A stretch of 64,000 nt of DNA from Balneolaceae bacterium (GTDB lineage Bacteria > Bacteroidota > Rhodothermia > Balneolales > Balneolaceae). The stretch's first letter is position 1. The number at the start of each line of letters is the position of its first letter. The stretch spans positions 3,398,730 to 3,462,729 of the forward strand of contig CP030887.1 in the NCBI GenBank assembly GCA_006969905.1, given 5' to 3'. Made by a program: the position numbers and the translations under genes. Positions 26,077-33,498 of the stretch are shown here, in pieces. The notes beneath the pieces were generated by a model that did not search any database, was not told the DNA's origin, and was given only the letters and a program-made list of their open reading frames with translations.

Positions 26077-27021
26077 TTGAAAAACAAAATATCTGTCTTC
26101 ACACTTTTAGCAATATTCATCTCTTTTTCTACATCTTCTTTCTCCCAGGAGGTAACCCCCAATTATCCCGACATAGGTATTATGATTCTTGCTCACGGTA
26201 GTATGGATAAGGAATGGAACTCTGCCATCCAGGAAGTTACATCTCCCATCAAAGAGGATTATCATGTTGAAATAGCATGGGGAATGGCAAATGCCTTAAA
26301 CATGCAGCCTGCAATTACTAAACTGGAAGAAAAAGGAGTTAGCACAATTGTAGCTGTACAACTGTTTATTTCTTCATACAGCCCGATTATACGCCAGAAT
26401 GAGTACCTGCTTGGATTCAGGGATTCTCTTGCCGACGCCCCAATGCCAATGATGATTCATGATATGGAGAATCATCGTATGACTATGAAGATGCCTGAAA
26501 ATCTTCAACCATTAGAAATTAATGCTGATGTAATTCTTACCAAACCTCTTGATGATCATCCGTTTGTTGCAGAAATATTACTTGATCGTATTGAAGAACT
26601 GAGTATAGCCCCGTATAAAGAATCAGTGCTGCTCGTTGCACATGGCCCAAATAGTGAAAGTGATAATGATATGTGGATTCGTACCAGCAATAACCTTGCT
26701 GAACAAATTAAGGAACTCCAAAAAAAGAACGGAGAGGCCTTTAAAAATATCATTTCGCTCACAGTAAGGGATGATGCGGATGAGGAAACACATGAAAAAG
26801 CGCGGCAAGAATTCCGCAAAAAAGTAATCGAAGCTGATAATGAAGGTGATGCCATTGTTATTCCCTTACTACTTTCACAAGGTGGTGTAGAGAAAAAATA
26901 TCTCACAAGGCTGGAAGGATTGAATTACAAATGGAATGGAGAAACCCTTTTGCCTCACTATAATATCTCAAGGTTCATTCAGGTTTCGATCGAGGATGCA
27001 TTGAACAAAGAATTAAATTAA
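26077..27021 (+). CDS. Exported CbiX/sirohydrochlorin-chelatase-like protein
   Basis: TTG start; the 314-residue protein begins with a Sec signal (KNKISVFTLLAIFISFSTSSFSQ). Two CbiX-like halves follow. The first has IGIMILAHGSMDKEWNSAI with the chelatase His, and VQLFISSYSPIIRQNEYLLG. The second has VLLVAHGPNSESDNDMWI and IPLLLSQGGVEKKYLTRL. CbiX-family proteins insert Co2+, Ni2+ or Fe2+ into sirohydrochlorin in the cytoplasm, so periplasmic location suggests a changed role such as metal or tetrapyrrole binding. The Fur-like palindrome upstream supports iron or heme control. The family call is good; the activity is unproven. Confidence 0.8.
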   Translation: MKNKISVFTLLAIFISFSTSSFSQEVTPNYPDIGIMILAHGSMDKEWNSAIQEVTSPIKEDYHVEIAWGMANALNMQPAITKLEEKGVSTIVAVQLFISSYSPIIRQNEYLLGFRDSLADAPMPMMIHDMENHRMTMKMPENLQPLEINADVILTKPLDDHPFVAEILLDRIEELSIAPYKESVLLVAHGPNSESDNDMWIRTSNNLAEQIKELQKKNGEAFKNIISLTVRDDADEETHEKARQEFRKKVIEADNEGDAIVIPLLLSQGGVEKKYLTRLEGLNYKWNGETLLPHYNISRFIQVSIEDALNKELN

Positions 27022-27163
27022 ACCTTGGTTTATACGAAATTCAACGAATGCTTGGGATCTAGATAAGGGCACATAAATACGATGAAAGCTGATTGAAAAC
27101 AATAAGATCGCTTGGGAAGGTACCCAGCTACTTAACAATACCTCCAACAGATTAAAGTACCAG

Positions 27164-27199
27164 ATCAGTAGCCCGTTACACATTGAACGGACTACTGAT
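27164..27199. repeat. Long hairpin without U-tract
   Basis: ATCAGTAGCCCGTT and AACGGACTACTGAT pair over 13 of 14 positions across an 8-base loop. It lies between the convergent CbiX-like and FadL genes. No T-run follows on either strand, so it could be a terminator of weak type, an RNase-protection structure or the remnant of a small repeat. The rest of 27022-27207 shows nothing else I recognise. Confidence 0.6.
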
Positions 27200-27207
27200 A
27201 GTTTGAA

Positions 27208-28515
27208 TCAATTAAACCTGTAGGTTATTCCCGCCATGATCATACTGGTAGTCATATCATAAGATACTTTGCTGCCCGGAATAGCTCCGTAAGGTGGATA
27301 CTGGCCAATAAACATAGGATTGAGTAGCTGACCTTCAGTACTACCACTACTGGTTCCGTAATGATAAACTACATCTAAATTGATTAGTTCGCTTAACTCA
27401 AATGTAAAACCAAACTGGAAAGCATTTTTAATAATGGCTGTAGCAGGTACATTAAAGAAAGCAACATCCTCATCTATTGGATTCCCACTGAAGGTATACC
27501 CTATTCGAACCGGAAGCTTTTCAACGCCTTTGTATTGAATTCCGGCAGAAAGTACAGAAATACTATTCCAGCCAAACCCGGCAACAGCAGCAGCAGGAGT
27601 CCAGCCTGTTTCTGAAAAACCCTCAGTATTTTCATAATCTATATACCGGTAATCTACCGCCAGATCCATATTCTCTAATGAGTAGCCTATGCCTGCAGAA
27701 TAGATGGCAGGATAATCCATTTGAAATTCAGATACACTTGTACTGCCGTCCAGGTATGTATTGTCAAATTCAAATTCATTGAATTTCTGAGGAGTTTTAT
27801 AGGATATACCCAGCTTAATCCCACTACCTGAATCAAAGAAAAGCCCGATTTGTGCCCCATAACCAACAGAAGATGCCTTATCTGTAGAAGGATAGCCTGC
27901 AGAATTTGGATTAGCCGTAGGGTTAGGCATTAATTCCAGTGTTGCATAATTAAGCGTGGGCTCTACCCCAACAGACAACTTTTCGTTAATTGCATAAGCA
28001 TAAGTAAAGCCAACTTGCAACAGGATATAATCAGATTCGATTCTTCCAAAACCGCCCATGCTTTGGGGCATATTTATCGGGTTTGTATTGCTTTGAGGAA
28101 AAGTTACCCCAAAACCACTTATGCCGAAGGCAGAAGCTCCAAAAGTATGGGCGCTTCCTTCTTTCCCCCAAACCACGGCCAGTGCCGGCATGGGCGATAC
28201 ACCCCTGTCATCTTTAGTGATACCACTGATAAAGTTGCCTGTAGGCTGCCCCATATTATCGAATTCGGGAACAGTTGATTTTAGCTCAGGAGATGAAAAG
28301 AAAAGCCCGATATCGAATTTTAAAATGGTTCCATCAAACGTGGAGATAGAAGCCGGGTTCCACTGCAAAGCACCTGAGATATCCAGGGGTTGAGCGGTAG
28401 CTGCCCCACCCATCGACATATTCACTGCCCCTGTACCTTGCATAACGTGGCCTACTTGTGCAAAAGTAAAAGTTGAACACAATATGAAAGCTATAATGAA
28501 ACTGAATATTTTCAT
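27208..28515 (-). CDS. FadL/OmpP1-family outer-membrane transporter
   Basis: A 435-residue protein with a signal ending FTFAQ. The family's N-terminal plug signature follows directly: VGHVMQGTGAVNMSMGGAATAQPLDISGALQWNPASIS. A 14-strand barrel with Tyr/Gly-rich strands ends in MIMAGITYRFN, a BAM signal with terminal aromatic. FadL proteins let hydrophobic compounds cross the outer membrane. It stands downstream of the sulfur operon but behind a strong terminator, so it probably has its own promoter. Confidence 0.88.
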   Translation of the reverse strand: MKIFSFIIAFILCSTFTFAQVGHVMQGTGAVNMSMGGAATAQPLDISGALQWNPASISTFDGTILKFDIGLFFSSPELKSTVPEFDNMGQPTGNFISGITKDDRGVSPMPALAVVWGKEGSAHTFGASAFGISGFGVTFPQSNTNPINMPQSMGGFGRIESDYILLQVGFTYAYAINEKLSVGVEPTLNYATLELMPNPTANPNSAGYPSTDKASSVGYGAQIGLFFDSGSGIKLGISYKTPQKFNEFEFDNTYLDGSTSVSEFQMDYPAIYSAGIGYSLENMDLAVDYRYIDYENTEGFSETGWTPAAAVAGFGWNSISVLSAGIQYKGVEKLPVRIGYTFSGNPIDEDVAFFNVPATAIIKNAFQFGFTFELSELINLDVVYHYGTSSGSTEGQLLNPMFIGQYPPYGAIPGSKVSYDMTTSMIMAGITYRFN

Positions 28516-28580
28516 GTTTTTTCCAATTGGTTAATAAATTAAAAACAGAGTGTTGATGATGGGTAGGTTCTATAAAACAC

Positions 28581-28611
28581 CAAAACCCACCGGAAAAGCC
28601 GGTGGGTTTTG
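28581..28611 (-). terminator. Terminator of the sulfur operon
   Basis: AAAACCCACCGG and CCGGTGGGTTTT form a perfect 12-bp stem with a 5-base loop. T residues flank it on the minus strand, where it ends the sqr-tusE-dsrE2 transcript. Confidence 0.88.
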
Positions 28612-28658
28612 ATCATAAGTTTAGTTATCCGGGATTTTACTCTCTCTTTAAAATCCTT

Positions 28659-29180
28659 TTAAGTAAAGATGATCTCTGCACCGGCTGATTTCTCGTAAAA
28701 CTCCCCGACAGAAATGATACCATCCAATTGATCGCAGAAGTCTTTTTCTTCTAAATGGAACATATCTACAGTGGCTTTACATGCATAGATTTCAGCACCT
28801 GTATCATGGATCATTTCAACAAACTCACGAACCGGAGGAATATCCAGTTTTTCCATTTCGTCCTTCATCTTTTTAGTAGCAAAAGCAGACATGCCCGGTA
28901 TTGCACCCAGTATAGTAGGCATATGCATGGCCGGATTACCTACGGTTGCTACTTTCAGGTTATCCATACGCTTGTTTATCACAGCTTCTAAACCAAAAAA
29001 TGTAAAGAACAATGTAGCTTCCATTCCTTCCATTCTGGCTCCGTTTGCCATAATTAAACCAGGGTAAACCCCTTCCAATGATCCTTTGGATATGATTATT
29101 GAAACTTTCTCAATAGGTTTCGGAGTTGTTTCAGCATCCGTCAGACCTGTTGTTTCTGTATTAGCATCTGTTGCAATCAT
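28659..29180 (-). CDS. DsrE2-like sulfur carrier protein
   Basis: A 173-residue DsrE/F/H-like protein with a short Thr-rich N-terminal extension. Core strands are IEKVSIIISKGSLEGVYPGLIMANGARMEGMEATLFFTFFG (in part). The conserved cysteine region is IYACKATVDMF (Cys134), with a second Cys149. DsrE2 proteins, known from sulfur-oxidising bacteria, move persulfide sulfur from a membrane or rhodanese donor to DsrEFH or DsrC. Here it is 15 bases downstream of the DsrC/TusE-like gene and in one operon with sulfide:quinone oxidoreductase, matching that role. Confidence 0.85.
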   Translation of the reverse strand: MIATDANTETTGLTDAETTPKPIEKVSIIISKGSLEGVYPGLIMANGARMEGMEATLFFTFFGLEAVINKRMDNLKVATVGNPAMHMPTILGAIPGMSAFATKKMKDEMEKLDIPPVREFVEMIHDTGAEIYACKATVDMFHLEEKDFCDQLDGIISVGEFYEKSAGAEIIFT

Positions 29181-29195
29181 AATTATCTCCTCGGA

Positions 29196-29513
29196 TTAAA
29201 TACATCCTTTTGGTTTGGGAAGGCCGGCAATTTTAGCTGCCTTTTTAGCCGGACCTTTTGGGAATAAGGCATAGAGTTCTTTGGTAGAAACTCCGCTTTC
29301 TTTGGTAAGCTTACGGATAGAGGGTGCGTCACCTTTTGCGTCAAATTCTTTGCGCATAAAATTGATTACAATCCAGTGGCGCTCATTAAGCTCTCCCACC
29401 CCTTCCATGTTGGCGAATTCCTGTGCAATATTTTCGTTCCAATCGTCACGATTTGCAAGGTTCCCATCTTTGTCAAGTTCAATGGTTCTGTTGTCTAATA
29501 CTGCTGTTTCCAT
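29196..29513 (-). CDS. DsrC/TusE-family sulfur carrier, single terminal Cys
   Basis: The 105-residue protein has the DsrC fold signatures: LDKDGNLANRDDWNENIAQEFA, LNERHWIVINFMRKEF, and a C-terminal arm LFPKGPAKKAAKIAGLPKPKGC. The penultimate Cys104 (CysA) is present. The second arm cysteine of true DsrC, eleven residues earlier, is Ala93. One-cysteine forms act as persulfide carriers (TusE or DsrC-like) rather than as trisulfide partners of sulfite reductase. It lies between sqr and dsrE2, so the substrate sulfur probably comes from sulfide oxidation. Confidence 0.9.
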   Translation of the reverse strand: METAVLDNRTIELDKDGNLANRDDWNENIAQEFANMEGVGELNERHWIVINFMRKEFDAKGDAPSIRKLTKESGVSTKELYALFPKGPAKKAAKIAGLPKPKGCI

Positions 29514-29555
29514 AACAATAGATTTTGTTTTCTTATTAAGTTCTTAGTAATTCAT

Positions 29556-30812
29556 TTACACTGTTTCAGCTTCTTCTTCGGGAATATATTTACCGGCCAT
29601 ACTCATGTGTGGCTCTAAAGGAAGATCCCTACCCTTAATTAACATATTCCAGTATAACCAGCGAAAGCCCATTTTCCCTAAATGATTCATTCGTGTTTCT
29701 TTTAAAAGTGCGAATGGCCCTATTCCCGGAAATGGAAATTTACCGGGCAAAGGCTCGGTTTCATAGTTAAAATCAATCAACAAACCTTTACCACCGCCTG
29801 ATTCGATAAAGCAATTGGCATGTCCGTCAAAGTTTGCTTCTAATGGCTTGCCTGCAATGGCAGACATCATGTTTTCAAACAAAATATCTGCCTGGAAATG
29901 AGCCACTGAGCCTGCTTTAGAGGATGGTAAATCAGTAGCATCGCCGATTACAAACACATTTTCCCAACCATTCGATTGTAGTGTATGTTTGTCAGTTGGG
30001 ATGAAGTTCAACTCATCACCCATTTCGCTTCGCTCAATTGCTTTAATACCCATATTGGTCGGTATAGTAACCAAAAGGTCGAATTCTACTTCCCGCTCAT
30101 CCCATGAAACAATCTTTTTTTCTTCATTTTCAACTCTTCCAATGTTGAACTCAGTAACAATGTTGATTCCTTTTTTTTCCATGAAATCACCCAATTCACG
30201 AGCAGCAATCGGTTTGGTAAAGGCGGCATCCAGCGGGGTTACAAGGGTTATATCAACTTTGTCCCGCATGTTTTTCTTCCGGAAGAAATCATCCGCAAGA
30301 AATAAAAACTCTAAGGGTGCCACAGGGCACTTTATTGGCATTTCAGCAATATTAAGTACCAGCTTTCCACCTTCCCATGTTTTTAAGAAGTCGGCCAGTG
30401 CCATAGCGCCTTCCAGGGTATAAAAATCGAAAATGCTTTTGTGCCACAATTCCTCTTTCATGCCTTCTATTTCTTCCGGGCATATTTCTGTACCTGTGGC
30501 TACAACCAGGAAGTCATAATCCAGTGCATCTGCATTTTGCAAATATACTTTGTTTACATCAGGTGCAATGCGATCAATTTCTGATATTATTACCTCAATG
30601 TTTTTGGGAAAAAATTGTCTTTTAGGCTTAATCACATCCTGCTTTCCATAAATACCGAAAGGAATAAAAAGAAAACCGGGCTGGTAGTAATGCGTTTCTT
30701 CTTTATCAACAATAGTGATACTCCAGTCTCCGGGCTTCAGGGCTTTACGAAGTTTGTTGGCCATTATGGTTCCGGCTGTTCCGGCTCCTAAAATCACAAT
30801 TCGCTTCATCAT
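29556..30812 (-). CDS. sqr: Sulfide:quinone oxidoreductase-type flavoprotein
   Basis: A 418-residue FAD protein: dinucleotide motif IVILGAGTAGTIMANKL at the start, HYYQPGFLFIPFG, the second motif VVATGTEICPEEIEGM, and FVIGDATDLPSSKAGSVAHFQ. Candidate redox cysteines are Cys111, Cys162 (PIKCPVAPLEF) and Cys334 (HANCFIES). The C-terminus has amphipathic aromatic helices (MGFRWLYWNMLIKGRDLPL) for membrane binding. SQR oxidises sulfide to polysulfide and reduces the quinone pool. It heads the sqr-DsrC-DsrE2 operon. SQR class cannot be fixed by eye. Confidence 0.88.
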   Translation of the reverse strand: MMKRIVILGAGTAGTIMANKLRKALKPGDWSITIVDKEETHYYQPGFLFIPFGIYGKQDVIKPKRQFFPKNIEVIISEIDRIAPDVNKVYLQNADALDYDFLVVATGTEICPEEIEGMKEELWHKSIFDFYTLEGAMALADFLKTWEGGKLVLNIAEMPIKCPVAPLEFLFLADDFFRKKNMRDKVDITLVTPLDAAFTKPIAARELGDFMEKKGINIVTEFNIGRVENEEKKIVSWDEREVEFDLLVTIPTNMGIKAIERSEMGDELNFIPTDKHTLQSNGWENVFVIGDATDLPSSKAGSVAHFQADILFENMMSAIAGKPLEANFDGHANCFIESGGGKGLLIDFNYETEPLPGKFPFPGIGPFALLKETRMNHLGKMGFRWLYWNMLIKGRDLPLEPHMSMAGKYIPEEEAETV

Positions 30813-31064
30813 AACCTCCTCAATAGATTTCTTTCAATTAATTGCTATATACTAATTCTTTCATGTGAAGAAATTATGAAAAAGCGCTTTTCTGGTATTT
30901 AAAATATGTTAGAGACCAGTTTTTTTTTGAAATTTTGAGAGTTGTAGCTATGTAGACAAATGGTAAGCATGGCATTTTTAGCATATCTGAATATGTAATT
31001 TTTCGTTAGTGCAGAGGCGAGCAAAAGCTGTTTGCTTCAAACTTTAAACACCAATACGTCAAAC

Positions 31065-31562
31065 ATGAATAACATCAAGAGTATCGTGCTCATCCTTACA
31101 ACCTTGTGCCTCATTGCCCTTATAGCCTGTAAAGACAACTCCACTAACCAGGAACTTGTAACCGAAGTTACATTCTTTAAAGTGGGAGAAACTGATTCCA
31201 CTCACGGAGAATCTTTCATACTCGCTTTAGAAAAAACTGAGGATATTGAAAAAGCACGTTCTATAATTAATGACCCAAAAAATGCAGCAGAAAAGATTAT
31301 ATCTGCTAAAATTGTACCCCAGAAAGGTGATGAGGAATATAAAAACCAAGACTTAAATGACGGTACAATCTGGTCTTGGAGAATAGAAGAGTTTCAGGAA
31401 TTCTCATTCAATACAATCGAAATTTTAGACGGATGGCCCGGATATATCGAGGAAGACCTGAATCGTTGGTTTCTTAATACCTCCGGTGATACCACACATG
31501 GTTTTATTGGGTTTTGGGGGTATACAATAATAGAAGAAATAAATCCGGAGGAGTTAAAATAG
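31065..31562 (+). CDS. Lipoprotein with BP74-like domain
   Basis: I start at ATG 31065 rather than the upstream TTG because a lipoprotein signal follows at once (NIKSIVLILTTLCLIALIAC). The rest reads like the BP74 N-terminal domain known from Dictyostelium and bacterial secreted proteins: VTFFKVGETDSTHGESFILALEKTEDIEKARSII (in part), ISAKIVPQKGDEEYKNQ, TIWSWRIEEFQEFSFNTIEILDGWPGYIEEDL and GFWGYTIIEEI. The function of that domain in bacteria is not established. It is divergent from the sulfur operon; the 252-base gap holds a short CATAT/ATATG dyad at 30982-30995 and little else. Confidence 0.6.
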   Translation: MNNIKSIVLILTTLCLIALIACKDNSTNQELVTEVTFFKVGETDSTHGESFILALEKTEDIEKARSIINDPKNAAEKIISAKIVPQKGDEEYKNQDLNDGTIWSWRIEEFQEFSFNTIEILDGWPGYIEEDLNRWFLNTSGDTTHGFIGFWGYTIIEEINPEELK

Positions 31563-31603
31563 AGAAGTAAGCCGCGAAGGCTGAAAATAATTTTAACTTC
31601 TTC

Positions 31604-31636
31604 TTGACTCTCCCCTTACGTCATGCCCTATCTTTG
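31604..31636 (+). promoter_or_regulatory. MerR-type promoter with 19-base spacer
   Basis: TTGACT (31604-31609) and TATCTT (31629-31634) are 19 bases apart, the over-long spacing typical of MerR-activated promoters. The spacer contains a TTACGTCA core. The second element extends to TATCTTTG, a perfect TAnnTTTG. It drives the MerR/TipAS gene, implying autoregulation. Confidence 0.65.
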
Positions 31637-31655
31637 ATGAAAAGAACGTGAATCC

Positions 31656-32414
31656 ATGGAAAAATACACGGTAAGTCGACTGGCAAGGCTGGCAGGAATC
31701 TCAATCCGTACTCTTCATCATTATGATAAAATCGGATTGTTAAAACCTGCTAAGCGTGCAGAATCCAGATATAGGTATTACGGAAAAGAAGAACTGTACA
31801 GGTTACAGCAAATTCTCTTTTTCAAAGAGCTGAATTTTAGTTTATCCAAAATCCAGCAAATACTGGACGATCCGGATTTTGACCAGATTGAGGCGCTTGA
31901 ATACCAAAGAAAGCTGATTGAAAAACAGTCAGACCGATTGGGCAAACTCCTCACTACTATTGACAAAACTATCAAAGAATTAAAGGAGAACAAGACAATG
32001 TTATCCGATGAACAGCTTTATGAAGGGTTCTCAAAAGAACAAATAGAAGCCTGGAATAAAGAAATAGATGAGAAATATGATCCAAAAGTGGTGGCAGAAT
32101 CCCGTGATAATGTCAGCAAAATGACGAAACCGGAAATGGATGCTATCAAACAAGAACAGGAAAACCAGGCTAAAGAACTTGCTGAATTAATGGGTAAATA
32201 CACTATTGATTCAGAAGAAGTGCAAGCCATAATCAAACGCCACCACCAAACCAACGAGAAGTTTTATAAAACTTCTGCCGAGGTATACAAAGGCTTAGGC
32301 GACATGTATGTTTCAGATTCCCGGTTTGCTGAGTTTTATGATAAATACAAGCCCGGATTATCCGAATTTCTTCGGGATGCAATGCACCACTTTGCAGATC
32401 ATTATCTCGAATAA
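31656..32414 (+). CDS. MerR-family regulator with TipAS domain
   Basis: A 252-residue TipAL-like activator. The N-terminal MerR winged helix is VSRLARLAGISIRTLHHYDKIGLLKPAKR, followed by YRYYGKEELYRLQQILFFKELNFSLSKIQQIL and a coiled-coil dimer helix. The C-terminal TipAS ligand domain is recognised by LSDEQLYEGFSKEQIEAWNKEIDEKY at its start and FAEFYDKYKPGLSEFLRDAMHHF at its end. TipAS domains bind thiopeptide antibiotics and other small molecules. No target gene is adjacent, so it may regulate itself and distant genes. Confidence 0.93.
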   Translation: MEKYTVSRLARLAGISIRTLHHYDKIGLLKPAKRAESRYRYYGKEELYRLQQILFFKELNFSLSKIQQILDDPDFDQIEALEYQRKLIEKQSDRLGKLLTTIDKTIKELKENKTMLSDEQLYEGFSKEQIEAWNKEIDEKYDPKVVAESRDNVSKMTKPEMDAIKQEQENQAKELAELMGKYTIDSEEVQAIIKRHHQTNEKFYKTSAEVYKGLGDMYVSDSRFAEFYDKYKPGLSEFLRDAMHHFADHYLE

Positions 32415-32416
32415 TA

Positions 32417-32452
32417 AAAAGGGTGGTTGAGAATTATTAACCACCCTTTTTT
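32417..32452 (+). terminator. Terminator of the MerR gene
   Basis: AAAAGGGTGGTT and AACCACCCTTTT form a 12-bp stem with a 10-base loop ending in a T-run. It begins two bases after the MerR stop. Confidence 0.88.
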
Positions 32453-32534
32453 GGTAATCAAAAAGTGAACACCTGTTTATCCCACTTTTGAGTTTTCTAA
32501 ATTTGGCCTGAACGTCATTTTTAATAATCAGCTC

Positions 32535-33452
32535 ATGAGACTTCTGCCCCATATTTTTTCCTGTTGTATTTTCTTAATACTACTGTCGACCTGTAAAAAT
32601 AATACACAGGTAGATATACCTGATGAACCCCTGGAAAAAATCTACAGGATACCTGTTGTAGTTCATATTCTTCATAATGGTGAAGAAACTGGAACGGGAC
32701 CCAACCTGTCAAAAGAGAGAATTGAAAGACAAATAGAAATTCTAAATGAAGATTATCGCAGAAAAGAAGGAACTCCCGGATATAATGAACATCCCGATGG
32801 TGCTGATGCCCGTATCGAGTTTGTTTTAGCAAAAACCGATCCAGAAGGTCTTCCTACAAATGGAATTACAAGAACCGATATTAGTAACGTTGAGAATCCA
32901 ATTGAAAATTGGAGCATGAACTATTTAGCGAATTATCAATACTGGAACCCAGCCGATTATCTCAATATCTGGTTATACCCTCTTGATGAAAGTACAACAG
33001 ACCTTGTTCTCGGGCTAGCTACGGGGCCACAAACAGATTTACCCGGCCATGAATTATTTGGTAAAGGTGAACCTGAATACAGGGAAGGAGTTTTTGTAAA
33101 CTGGATACATTTTGGGGAATCTGAGCTTTCCGAAGTATACAATATGGGCAGGACTCTGACCCACGAAATAGGTCATTACCTGGGAGTACTACACCCCTGG
33201 TCAGGCGGAGATTGTAATGAAAATGACTTTTGCAGCGACACACCTGCGGTAGATAAACCCGTAACAAGTTGTAATGCAGGAACAGGTTGTAATGGAGAAC
33301 CCATTATGACTAACAACTTCATGAACTGGACACCCGATGCCTGCATGAATATATTCACCAAAGAACAAGTAAACAGGATGCATTATGTTCTGGAAAACAG
33401 CCCTTACAGGGTAAGCCTGCTTATTTCACCTGGGCTTACAAGTTCTAACTAA
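32535..33452 (+). CDS. M43-type zinc metalloprotease lipoprotein
   Basis: The 305-residue protein has a lipoprotein signal ending STC (Cys20). The metzincin zinc motif HEIGHYLGVLHPW starts at His210. Cysteines in CNENDFCSD and CNAGTGC suit extracellular disulfides, and the Met-turn is in TNNFMNWTPDAC. Layout and length fit the pappalysin-like M43 family of secreted Bacteroidota proteases. N-terminal strands (YRIPVVVHILHNGEE, DYRRKEGTPGY) are typical. It probably digests protein at the cell surface. A TAAATTTG box at 32498-32505 may serve as its promoter. Confidence 0.9.
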   Translation: MRLLPHIFSCCIFLILLSTCKNNTQVDIPDEPLEKIYRIPVVVHILHNGEETGTGPNLSKERIERQIEILNEDYRRKEGTPGYNEHPDGADARIEFVLAKTDPEGLPTNGITRTDISNVENPIENWSMNYLANYQYWNPADYLNIWLYPLDESTTDLVLGLATGPQTDLPGHELFGKGEPEYREGVFVNWIHFGESELSEVYNMGRTLTHEIGHYLGVLHPWSGGDCNENDFCSDTPAVDKPVTSCNAGTGCNGEPIMTNNFMNWTPDACMNIFTKEQVNRMHYVLENSPYRVSLLISPGLTSSN

Positions 33453-33483
33453 AACTAAATAGTGAAGTCCCTTTTAGTTTTTT
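33451..33483. terminator. Terminator between convergent genes
   Basis: AAAACTAAA and TTTAGTTTT form a 9-bp AT-rich stem. T residues follow on both strands. It separates the M43 protease from the nuclease gene. The AT-rich stem makes this call moderate. Confidence 0.5.
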
Positions 33484-33498
33484 CTAAAGCAGCACATA

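Noticed and set aside
30813-31064. Regulatory RNA or riboswitch between sqr and the BP74-like gene
   Set aside because: Only a short CATAT/ATATG dyad (30982-30995) and AT-rich sequence are visible; no conserved aptamer features recognised.
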